Source: Funneliformis mosseae (lineage: Eukaryota > Glomeromycota > Glomeromycetes > Glomerales > Glomeraceae). From it: DNA of 39,971 nt. The stretch spans positions 1 through 39,971 of the forward strand of contig CAJVPP010000217.1 in NCBI GenBank assembly GCA_910592005.1, in the 5' to 3' direction. Position 1 is the first letter of the stretch; every line of letters begins with the position of its first letter. Shown here piece by piece: positions 20,971-31,634 of the stretch. The notes beneath the pieces were generated by a model. That model was not told the DNA's origin. It worked only from the letters and a program-made list of their open reading frames with translations, and searched no databases. A program made the translations under genes and the position numbers.

Positions 20971-23900
20971 ATGCCAAATCATTTGATTACTTTATTTCTC
21001 ATTCCATTATTATTCACGTTAATTTACGCAGAATACAGAACACTTAACGGTACAAATAATAATTTGAAAAACCCATCGTTAGGTGTCATATCATCACCAT
21101 TATCTCGATCAAACCCACCAATTTCTTTCTATACAAACATTAATAATGACAATGCGGTGTCCATGATCCCAACACCAGGAAATTATTCTTCAAGGGTACC
21201 GAAGGCATTTGCAAATTGCACAGCTGCTTTACCCAAGAATGTATTTCCATTACCTAGGTGTGCAAGCAATAAGATTGGATCCATACAAGCAAATATGGAT
21301 GATGTTTACAATTTAGATCTCTTGGACAAGTACAAATCAAAACGTAAAATTTCTCACATTGTAAGTTTGAAAGCACGTATTTGGCGCAGTCCATAATTTG
21401 GCGCAGCAAATACTGAAGGGATACCCTTCTTTTTTTTTTCACCACAGTTTACTTATTGGGGATTCTTTACGAAAATGGATATATCTTCTGGAGATTATTC
21501 TGGAGTAAATTACCCAACCGGAATTTATATCCCTCAAGATGATCAAACATACTTGTCACAAAATCCTCAAAATGCAAGTCTCGTGATGTATCTGGTATTT
21601 TAATTTCTCTTTTTTTTTTTAGTGATTTTAATGGCATTCAATTCAATTAAAAATTTTTTAACGTAATATCCCGCATATAGCCAGCAATGCAATTTAATCG
21701 ATCATCTCCGACAGCAGGTTCGGTGGGAAAAAATGCAGGCACCCCATTTTTAGACGGATCACAACTATATGGTCATGATCTTGAGAAATTATCCCGTGTA
21801 CGTGATTATTGGAATCATGGAAAGATGTTGTTATATTATAGTAATCATTCAGAAGACTCACAGTTTGGATATCCACCAACAGATGAAAATGGTGAATATA
21901 TTTTTGGATACACGGCTATCAAAGGAAGGAATGTATTTACCGATATGTTTCACACGGTATTCTTAAGAGAACATAATAGGAGGTGTGATTTATTATGGAA
22001 CATACATGGAGATGATTGGGACGATGAAATATATTTCCAAGAATGTAGAAAATGGGTTATCGCTTTATTGCAACGTGTTACTTTTTATGAATATCGTGAG
22101 TATTAATTTTAATAATGATGACGATGTTAATAAATAATAAAATTTGTGACACTTTTTTGGGAAAACAAAAAGTCGGCATTGCTTTAGGATCACCTCTACC
22201 ACCATATGAAGGATATAATCCAAGTTTAGTACCTAGTATAGATACATTTTTTTCAACCGTTACGTATAGATATGGTCATTCCGAAGTCAGGTATTTAAAA
22301 TTAAAATTAATTTTTAAAGCTGATGTTTCTTTTACGATATTGAACCATTTTTTTTTTTTTTTTAAAAAAAAAAACACATATACATCATAGTGATTATCAT
22401 AGTATTGTTGATAATAACGGACAAGTGTTGGCCACATTATCATTAAATTCACTACAGAGACCTCGCTTGCTAGAAACCTATGGCGTGCCTTCCATAGCTC
22501 TTTCATTAGCTCTTCAAAGGTAATAATATATCACCGCTTTTAATGAATTGGTTACATAAAAAGTATTTTTATTGATATTTATATTTAGACAAGAAGAAAC
22601 CGATATATTTTTTTCGGATCTGATGAGAAACTTTACGTCACATCATCAAAATATTACAGAATATATGGATATCTTTAGGTAACCTAAATTTTCATACATA
22701 ATTAAAGAGAAACCCTCTTAAACATTATTAACATTATTCTATCTTTAATTATTAGTATTGATGTAATAAGGAACAGAGATCATGTAATACCATTATATAA
22801 TGATGCCAGAGAAGCAATGGGATTAAAAAGAGCCACTAAATGGTCAGACATAACAAACGATACTGTCGTACAAAGTAGATTGATTGAAACTTATTCAAAT
22901 GATATTGATAAAGTTGAAGCATATCTTGGTGGACTTGCTGAGGATCATGTTAATGGTTCTAGTTTTGGGGAATTATTTTATAAAAGTTTTTATGATCAGG
23001 TATCCTATTAAAAATATAATCATTATTTTTATTATTTTACTCATGGCTAAATCTATTTTTCTTGATGGAATAGTGGATGTTGACAAGAGATTCAGACAGA
23101 CTTTGGTTTGAAGAAGCTGATGCTGAACTTAGCTATCAAGAACTTTTTGAGATAAATCATACAACTCTATCACAAATAATAGCGAGGAATTCACCGGAAA
23201 CATATAAATTACCGGCAAATATATGGATAACACAACCATCAACATCATTAAAATCCGTAACGCCGGAATATACACCAGACTATATACCAAACAATGATAA
23301 AGACAACGTTCTTCAAAATGATCTTTTCTATTCTTCATCAAATCATTTAACATTTTCAGATGATTATGAGATGTTTTGGGAAATAATTGGTCTTAATATT
23401 CATCTCAAGTTAATTTCGGCTAGTACGGTTGGATGGTTCGCCATTGGTTTCAGTGACCCCAACGATAGAAGCATGATCACTTCCGACATGATCATTTGTC
23501 GGAACATTAACGAATCTTATCTTGAAGTAAAACAATATAAAGCAAATGCTTATTTCACTCCTCAATTAGTTGATGATCAGAATCAATTAATTCAAAGGAC
23601 AAATCAGAGGATTAGTAGTGGTCTTTATACTCATGTTGAAATTGTTAGGCCATTAAACGTCAAAGGAAGTGACATGAAACCTATTACCGCCGATAGGAAT
23701 TTATCTCGTGACTATCTATATTTTTCTTTGATTTTTGATTTATTTATTTATTTTTATAGTTTTTAATCAAAAAGTAATTAACCGAATTTAGTGATCTATG
23801 CGTGGAATCCAAATAGTAACGTTCTAACGTATCATGCAGGAAATAGGGGAGTAATACCGAACTTGAACTTCTTTTCAGATGCAACATTTATAAATAAAAG

Positions 23901-26710
23901 AAGACAAAATTTATTATCTCATGGAATTGGAATGTTCCTAGTATGGGGGTAAGATTTCATCTTTTTTTTTTTAAAAAAAAAAAGCAATTCATTCATTAAT
24001 TATTCCCTCGTTTAAAAAGTAATATTTTTTTTTTTAAAAAAAAATAATATATAGAATTCTTTTTCCAAGTAATTATTATTTTTTCTTTTCTTTTCTTTTC
24101 TTTTCTTTTCGAGTTATATAAACTATTGATTTTGTGTTCATGCAATCAGTTTCAATATGGAGAGTCAGATACATGAAAACGGTAGGTTCCTACATGAAAT
24201 TTCACAGAAATTTACAATTGTTTGGAACGGTGATCGTTGCCATATTTGGCGGCATAGCCTTGGCCATAATGGAAACACGATTCATAAAAGGTGCTCACGG
24301 AATGTAAGCATTTCACCATCTTTCAAATGTTTTTCATTAAGCATAAAAATTTTACATTATTTTTTTTTTAAAAAAAAAAAAAAATTTAGAATCGGAATAA
24401 CAATATTTTGTATAATGGGTGTACAGATTGGAATAGGGATGTTCAATATCTGGAATCTTGTAAACGTTGAATCAGTTAATATGGGGATTATCAAATTATT
24501 CAAAATTATTCATTTGTTTTTGGGAATTGCATTAATCATTCTCGCATGGTAAGCTATCGTTAAATAATAATAATAATAATATTATTATTTTTTTTTAAAA
24601 AAAATTTTTTTTTTCCTCGTAGGGTGAATATGTATATTGGAATAAAAGATTATAACAACGAAAATTTTTGGAGTAATAATCGTTGGATTACTATTTATTT
24701 AATTTGGATAGGACTAATAGTGGCTACATTCTTTATAAGCGAAAATATATTTAGAATGAGAAATATGAAATTTTTGTATACTATGGTTAACGAGGATACA
24801 CGTGTCACCGAATTCCGATTACAACATTACATTAGAGATTATGATCAATTACCAACAATGACATTGGATGAATTTAATCAAAGAGTAATTCGTGGAATGA
24901 AGTTGGTCATAGTGGAAGGTATGATATTTGACATAAGTAAATGGATGAAATATCATCCTGGAGGGGTAAAGATCTTACAAAGAGTGATTGGAACTGATAT
25001 CACAAAGGACTTCTTTTATATCACTCGTAAATACGAAGACAGTCAATCAAGTAGTAATGATGATAAAGAAGAATTTCTCACATTTAATGAAAAGGATCAA
25101 CAGTTTAGCAATATTTTTAAAAGGAATAATATGAATAGAAGGGATAAGAATGAGACATTTGCAAACTTTATTGATATTATCAATGTAAATAAATTTTTTG
25201 GAAAAAAGTTAAGTAGAGTTGCCGTTCATAGTCATTCACTGTACGCGACGACCAAATTGGCCACCATGGTTGTTGCTAAGTTAATCACCAAAAAAGAGGA
25301 AATCGCTGCAAGTAATGTGCAACAAAATCTTCCCCAACAACAACAGCAGCAGCAGCAGCAACATCAGCAGCAACGGCAACTAAGTCATTTTGATTCATCT
25401 GATTTATCCATCTTTCATAGGTGCATAATAACAAATATTGAAATAGTGACAAATCATGATATTTACAAATATGGATCACCAATAGTTAAAAAATTTACAT
25501 TAAAGCCGATTCGGAAACATGATAATTTTCCTGTTAGAAAATTCATTCCCGGAGATTATATTGAAATCATGTGTTACATCGATAATCAAATGATCATTAG
25601 AAAATATACGCCTTTATTGCAAGAATTTTCCGAAGAATATGACGAGGATGTTGATAGAAATAATTATAATTTGGATAGAAGGTTTTGGATATTAGTGAAA
25701 ATTTACAAGGATGGATTCATGTCTAAATATATGGTAAATAAATAATTATATTAATACAAAAATGATCTTTATTAATATATTCTATTGCATTTTTAGGACA
25801 GACAATTAAATAATTTCGAAATATCGGTTAGAGGGCCGTTTAACGTCTCTGAAAGCATTTTCAAAAACATTCCAATGCCAATTGGTCAACCCATACCTAA
25901 TATTTTGTTAAATCCAAATCAAATAAATGGTTGCTGGAGTAATCTATTCATGATTTGTGGTGGTTCTGGTATAACTCCAATGTTACAATTGGTAAATATC
26001 GTGACAGATTTTACTTTTTATCACCGGGAAAATAAAATTATTTATCATCTCATTTCATTTTATTTTAGATTCATTATCATTTACAGGAATATCAGAGTTC
26101 ATTAAAACAAAGTTACGCGCCACCAAATACTTACAAGTTACACTTATTATTTGCAAATAATACGGCTGCAGATATTATTTATCCAAAACATTTAGATAGT
26201 TTAGTTAGAAAATTTAAAGGAAATCTTACTATTGATTATATACTTTCTAATCCGCCAGATAATTGGGATTGTCTTAAAGGATACATTGATGATGTTATTT
26301 TGTTTGATTGGTTATCCTTCAAAATTAATATCGGTTCTCACCTTTCTATCGACATTGATCCTAACCTTGGTCAACAAAGTCAAGTAGAATATACTAGTGG
26401 CGTGATACCTAATCAAACAGTTTATTATCCTCGACCACAGGTTGCCGGAGATAGTTTTGATATTTATAATACTCCAGTTATTCAACAAGATCAAGAACAA
26501 CAACAATATCCTTCTAATGTTGAACAGGATCCATTAATCGAGTCTTCTGTTTCACATTCTACAGTTCTTCATCCTCCCAATATTGCTATCAATTATTTTC
26601 CTGATGAATCTAAAATTATTGTTTGTGGTAATAAGGGTTTTATGATTTCTATTCAAGATATTTGTAATAGGATTGGTATTAAGGAAGGAAATACTTTATT
26701 TTTAGTATAA
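20971..26710 (+). CDS. Heme peroxidase-DOMON-cyt b561-cyt b5-reductase fusion enzyme
   Basis: Fifteen exons: 20971-21360, 21448-21594, 21681-22095, 22173-22290, 22391-22519, 22589-22678, 22756-22999, 23074-23707, 23792-23948, 24055-24068 (microexon), 24150-24303, 24390-24548, 24623-25733, 25797-25991, 26069-26710. All phases agree; 4599 nt, 1532 aa. Signal peptide 1-20 (FLIPLLFTLIYA). Animal-type heme peroxidase ~20-560: TPFLDGSQLYG (~204), FLREHNRR (~273), proximal His in YRYGHSEV (H353). The distal motif reads GFFTKMD, lacking the usual histidine. DOMON ~595-740 (GWFAIGFSDPND, then SDM). Cytochrome b561 ~755-930, with five or six membrane helices. Cytochrome b5 has HPGG (995-998) and HSHS (~1086). 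A polyQ linker precedes the FAD-binding RKYTPL (1210-1215) and NAD(P)-binding GGSGITPM (1309-1316). Inferred path: cytosolic NAD(P)H, FAD, b5, across the membrane by b561 to DOMON heme and the outer peroxidase module. Product (superoxide, peroxide, or reduced metal) unknown. Confidence 0.9.
24055..24068 (+). other. 14-nt microexon of the redox fusion gene
   Basis: The exon ending at 23948 is in phase 2 (TGG GG|GTAAG), but the next long exon at 24150 needs one preceding base, so direct splicing shifts the frame. Between them, ATATATAG|AATTCTTTTTCCAA|GTAATT supplies a 14-nt exon with good AG and GT borders. Its inclusion restores frame and gives W-G-I-L-F-P-I-S before IWRVRYMK. That is the expected sequence of the first cytochrome b561 helix, where WGILFP-type motifs are common. 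Frame restoration together with family-like residues makes this strong without transcript data. Confidence 0.85.
24081..24110 (+). repeat. TTTTC microsatellite in intron 10
   Basis: Six TTTTC units in the intron directly downstream of the microexon, ending just before GAGTTATATAAAC. It adds a polypyrimidine tract ahead of the acceptor at 24149. Confidence 0.8.
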
Positions 26711-27090
26711 ACAGTTTAATAAAATGAAAATGAAAATAATCAAAAAAAGAATTGAACATATTAGATTAAATTAAATTAAATAAATAAATGTATGTATATA
26801 TATATACAGTATACAGTATAAAGTATATATATATAATGACTATCCAAAAAAAAAAAAAAAAAAAAAAGACAAATTTTTTATTTATTATGAAAATAGTAAT
26901 AAAAAAGGTGTGAAGTTATATACTGTGATTTGGTGTAGAATGATTGAAAAATAAATACAATGAAAGTGAAAAATACAATAAAAAAAAAAACGCAAAGGAG
27001 TAAAATTATAGAATACATCAATTTTTCTACTAAAAAGAAAAAAAATCTAGTTTATGTTGATAACGCAAGGTTTACTATAATACATTTCCA
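26711..27090. other. Convergent intergenic region (shared 3' ends)
   Basis: 380 bp between the stop codons of the redox enzyme (plus) and the Msb2-like gene (minus). Contains AT-dinucleotide stretches (26790-26840), a 22-nt A run (26847-26868) and several AATAAA-like hexamers, suitable for polyadenylation of either gene. No ORF. Confidence 0.5.
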
Positions 27091-29346
27091 TCACTCTACT
27101 TGTGTTCCATACACATAATTTTCTTGTCTTGTCATGGGTCTGGAATTGCTTCTCTTATAAGCTCGAATAACAAGAGCCGTTAATCCTGCATATAATACCG
27201 TTGAGCCAGCGACTGCAAATCCAATAATTATTCCCTTATTTGTGTTGACTGGCTCATTTATTGCATCAGCCGGTACCGGACCTAATATATTTGTTTTGTC
27301 ACCGTTTTGGTTGGCTTTGAAAATAAAAATAAAATATCAAATTAATATTAAATTATCAATTCAATTAATAAAATATCCAAATATGTTAAATTACATACCA
27401 ACTAATAATGGAGATATTTTTGTGTCAATCAATTTATTTAATTCCGAACCCTCTGAGTAAAACGGATTCGTGGTGTCTTTGATTACGTTTGAAAATTCTT
27501 CAAATTTGTTCTCGGGTATAATTATTTTCATAATAACACCTCCGTCATCAGCAGCTTCCAATTCACTAATTATGACTTCATTGGGATCAATATCAACAAA
27601 ATTTGCAATATCTCGCTTCAAAAATTGGGCAAACTGTGTAGGTAAAATATCATCTTTAACTAGATCTACCCATAGAAGTTGATTCGAAAATTTCAACTGA
27701 ACTTGAACGGTACCCGCTAGAATTTAAGTTATTAAATGTCAATATCTAGGTTTGAAAATTATCAAACATAAATCATGCAAATACTTACGAAGAAGAGCTC
27801 CATACGAGGCTTTTTCATTAATAACAATCTCTGCAGGAATGTTGCTAGGAATTGTGACCGTGGCTGTTCCAGGAACTGACGTATTCAAAGTGATATGTAT
27901 TTTTGATGGAGGAATAAATTTGTCTATATTCTTTGGTTTTTGTTTGTCAGTTCCATTATCATTTGGTTCGGGATCTTGAGGTTCATTTGGGTTTTTACTG
28001 AATTTAGGATCTTTTGTGGGTTGGGGTGATGGGGTTTTACTCTTGGTTGGTGCTGGCTCAGAATTCGTTACACTTGGTTCTGATGTTTTGGGTTCGCCTT
28101 CTGGATTCTTTGGTTCAACGGCGGGATTTTTTGGAGCTTTACCATTCTTTGGTGGTTGTTCTTTGGGTGGAATCTTCGGAGCTGGAACCTTTGGTTCTTT
28201 ACCATTTTCTTGTTTGGGAGGTTGCTTTTCATTTGGTTCCGGTTCCTTTGGATCTTTTCCATTGACCGGAACAACATCTAAAGGATCCTTTGGTACTTCT
28301 TGTTCTGCCGGTTTTTCCTTAGGTACTGGTTCCTTTGGTTCCTTTGGTTCTTCATTAGGTTTCTTAGGCTCTTTCGGTTCTTGTTCAACCGGTTTTTCCT
28401 TAGGTACTGGTTCCTTTGGTTCTTCATTAGGTTTCTTGGGTTCCTTCGGTTCTTCTTGTTCAACCGGTTTTTCCTTAGGTACTGGTTCCTTTGGTTCTTC
28501 ATTAGGTTTTTTAGGTTCTTTTGGTTCCTTTTGTTCAACCGGTTTTTCCTTGGGTACTGGTTCCTTTGGTTCCTGTGGTTCTACATTAGGTTTCTTGGGC
28601 TCTTTCGGTTCTTCTTGTTCAACCGGTTTTTCCTTAGGTACTGGTTCCTTTGGTTCTTCATTAGGTTTTTTGGGTTCTTTCGGTTCTTCTTGTTCAACCG
28701 GTTTTTCCTTAGGTACTAGTTCCTTTGGTTCCTTTGGTTCTTCATTAGGTTTCTTGGGCTCTTTCGGTTCTTCTTGTTCAACCGGTTTTTCCTTAGGTAC
28801 TGGTTCCTTTGGTTCCTTTGGTTCTTCATTAGGTTTCTCTTTCGGTTCTTCTTGTTCAACCGGTTTTTCCTTAGGCTCTGGTTCTTTTGGTTCTTTATTT
28901 TCCGGCTTTTTTTCCTTTTCCTCGGGTTCCTTTGGTTCTTTTGGCGCTTCTTTTTCACCCGGTTTTTCCTTAGGCTCTGGTTCTATTGGCTTTTCTTTTT
29001 CAGGCGGCTCTTTTTTATCGGGCTCCTGTTCTTTTGGCTCTTCTTTTTCAGCCGGCTTTTCCTTAGGCTCTGGTTCTTTATTTTCCGGCTTTTTTTCTTC
29101 AGGTTCCTTTTGTTCCGATGGTTTCTTTTCATCATTCTTTGGTGGATCTTTATTTCCATCTTCCTGTCTAGGATATAAAATGGATCGTTTTATACTAATA
29201 TTGGGTGAGTCCAGCACACCATTTAATGAATTCGAATGATGATTTTGACCTTTACTCAAATTCGATAACATGACCCAATTTATAACAATTAAAAGACATA
29301 TTATTATTGGGACCCGTAATGGGTTTAATATGGATGATTTGATCAT
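27091..29346 (-). CDS. Msb2-like transmembrane sensor with Pro/Glu/Lys repeats
   Basis: Three exons (minus): 29346-27789, 27716-27399, 27314-27091; phases agree, 699 aa. Start ATG 29346 (MIKSSILNPLRV), chosen because it precedes a signal or anchor helix (VPIIICLLIVINWVML); the frame is open ~55 codons upstream but that part is low-complexity. Residues ~65-470 are a Pro/Glu/Lys repeat, with eight near-identical 25-30-residue units built on VPKEKPVEQEEPKEPKKP. Residues ~520-625 form a compact domain (QVQLKFSNQLLWVDLVKDD; NPFYSEGSELNKLIDTKISP). Its order and ending resemble the Hkr1-Msb2 homology domain, whose relatives end in a similar FYNNPDS..L...I.P pattern. A single helix follows (~653-675, GIIIGFAVAGSTVLYAGLTA), then a short basic cytoplasmic tail (RAYKRSNSRPM). 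Family role: surface sensor feeding Cdc42/MAPK signalling. Typical Msb2 proteins carry a Ser/Thr-rich mucin region; here it is charged and poor in Ser/Thr. The name is an inference from architecture. Confidence 0.75.
28280..28890 (-). repeat. In-frame minisatellite coding the Msb2-like PEK repeats
   Basis: About eight tandem units of 75-90 bp, each containing AACCGGTTTTTCCTTAGGTA on the plus strand and coding KEKPVEQ on the minus strand. Unit lengths vary by multiples of 3, so the frame is kept. The regularity also creates a 407-codon open frame on the opposite strand (28016-29239), rich in Gly/Ser/Phe, which I treat as a shadow. Copy number is likely polymorphic between strains. Confidence 0.85.
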
Positions 29347-29599
29347 TTTTATGTATATATATATCTCAAAAAAAAGAAAAGACAAATGAAATCTCCTTCC
29401 TCTAAATTTATTTTTATATTTTGAACTTTTTTTTTTTTTATTTATACTCTTAACTATTTTTTTTTGAAAATAAAATGAGGGAAATTCGATCACGAAATTA
29501 ATTGCGTGCAAAGAATATAGATAAATAATAGGACGGATGATTGATTATGTCGTTATTATTATTTTTTAAATCGTGAAATTTAAAAAAAAAAAGAAAGGA

Positions 29600-29627
29600 G
29601 GGGGGGGGGGGGGGGGGGGGGAAGGAA

Positions 29628-29666
<39 letters not shown>

Positions 29667-29682
29667 GGGTGGGGGGGGGGGG
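29600..29682 (+). repeat. Poly-G tract, strong G-quadruplex potential
   Basis: G runs of 22 (29600-29621), 36 (29630-29665), 3 and 12 (29671-29682) are separated by short A/T-containing spacers. It lies about 250 bp upstream of the Msb2-like start codon, on the non-transcribed strand for a plus-directed transcript and the template strand for the Msb2-like gene. In a genome this AT-rich such a tract stands out. True length is uncertain because homopolymers are error-prone in assembly. Confidence 0.8.
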
Positions 29683-30883
29683 AAAGTAGTATATGTGCTG
29701 TGGATAAATAATCGATAGATTCGATAAGTGTCTAAAAAGTATTGAGGTGATGAATGAACAACGGTATTAAAGAAATGATTACTTTTTTTTCAAAATGATA
29801 ATTTGGGAATTTATGTGATAAGGTGAATAATGTCGTTTGGGTAAGGAATGTGATGGATGTAAAAATTTTCAAGACGAGAGGGAATGCCGAGATGAATTTT
29901 TATCAGGACAATTGTTGACGTGAGAGATGATGTTAGAAAACATAAAGGAAAATAAAATTTTTTTTTTTTTTCCTTTGTGAAAAAGAAAAAAAAAAAAACT
30001 GATAAAAAAAAAAAAAACTTGAACGCTCAACAAATGATTTAAGTTTGCAAGGCTAGATAAACCCTGTACTTAAGGACATAAATAGAAAAAAATGAAAAAA
30101 TAAAAAAAAGGAAAGTAAATGAAAGAAAAAAAGAAGGTTAAGAGTAAAATAAATAAAAAAAACAATGGAACCCAAAAAAAAAAATAAATATTAAAAATAT
30201 TGGAATTCCACATTCGGATTCCATGTAACAACCAATTTAAAAAAATGGTCAAACTTAGAAAATAATCATATTTTTTTTAAATATGGGTACTTGACTATAG
30301 GGAGTGTCATGTCTTTGTCGTAAGACATTGGTGTTACCTTATTGTTCGCAAACCAATTGTAAAAATTTTCTTGTAATTTATTTACAGGAACTATTAAGAA
30401 ATTCTGATACATGATCATCAAAATTACTGTGTAATTCCTCCGTAATTCATAAAAAAAAAATTCCTTTTTTATTTTCCGCTGAAAATTTTTCGGAAAACAA
30501 ACACTCGCATTATTATTTGCGGTTAGCATATTATGTAAGAGTTTAACTCGTCTTTTACCAACGATCAACCACGGCAGTTGCGTTACATGCGTGTTTTTTT
30601 TGCGTCAACACAATTTTTAATCTATAAATGTGCGCGCTTCTCTTTCCTGTGGTACACGCATTTACGTTGCGCAACCAAACATTTCACACGCATAATTAAC
30701 TGACTAATTCTTATACACCAAATTATGCGTTTCAAAGACGAATTGTTTATATCCGTAAATTTTGAGTTTGGATATAAAACACATTTATTTTGTAATTGTA
30801 CATGCATAAGAATTTACCTCATTTAAAAAGGAAAAAAAAAAATTGTCTTTAATTTACGAGATGATTCGCTAATTGTAAAAAGG

Positions 30884-30918
<35 letters not shown>

Positions 30919-31634
30919 ACAGTCATTTTACTTATTTCCTTTTCTATTCATCAAAAAGGATTGTCATTGATTTATAGACCACCATTAAATATATAAATAT
31001 ATTCATTCATTTTTTTGGTCCCACCGATCATTTGATTTTTGATAAGTTCATGTTTATATTTTTATATATATTTTTAATAAATTACAAGATTTTCTTTTTA
31101 GAATTTTTTTTTACACGGTCCATCTAAAAAGACCACCATTTCTTACTCAAGATGGATTAGACCGACAATGACTTACCTGTTATAATTAGTATTTACCTTT
31201 TAATTTTATTAAAAACAAACATAATAATAATGATTGACGAATAGATACTGCTCATTAATAAAAAAAAAAAAAAAAAATTATTTCCTTTTTTTACCTTAAT
31301 AAATTTGGGGGAGAGATAAGTGGTGTTTTTTAGGAATCACGGGAATTTGGATCCATCCAATACGAAATGTGGAAGGGTATCACAAAATGATGAAATGATC
31401 ACCGGACCAATTTTCTTTACTGGGTTTTTTTTTATTGCGCTGTCAGATTTTGCAAGTGTTTGTTTTTAAGGGAAACTATTTTTTTATATCATGAAGTCCC
31501 TCGAACTGCTAAAATTAGCTTAACGTTTCATTTTATTTCCGATATTTTTGACCTTGCTGGGCTAATATCTTTTCTAAGAAATCATCCCGAGATTTGTTTG
31601 ATTTACGATCAGTGAAGATCACGGCGGAAAACAA
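29683..31634. other. Intergenic DNA, only a doubtful ORF
   Basis: AT-rich with A runs (30888-30914, 31261-31277). A minus-strand frame of 100 codons at 30568-30266 (VGKRRVKLLHNMLTANNN; FYNWFANNKVTPMSYD) is the only one with protein-like composition. It has no recognisable family or splice partners, so I leave it as a doubtful ORF (probability about 0.2). Nothing else seen. Confidence 0.45.

Noticed and set aside
22276..22506. Minus-strand 76-codon ORF and other antisense ORFs within 21250-23360
   Set aside because: Shadows of the redox gene exons and homopolymer introns on the opposite strand, without domain features.
23941..23960. Frameshift or assembly error in the G-run at the exon 9 end
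   Set aside because: A one-base indel would also fix the frame, but the 14-nt microexon at 24055 restores it with both splice signals and family-typical residues, so no error need be assumed.
24157..24552. 131-codon ORF beginning MESQIHENG
   Set aside because: Its first part is the out-of-frame reading of exon 11; the correct frame gives the b561 helices and agrees with both neighbouring exons.
28016..29239. 407-codon plus-strand ORF rich in Gly, Ser and Phe
   Set aside because: It lies exactly antisense to the Pro/Glu/Lys repeats of the Msb2-like gene. The open frame follows from the repeat composition; there is no independent start, splice or domain signal.
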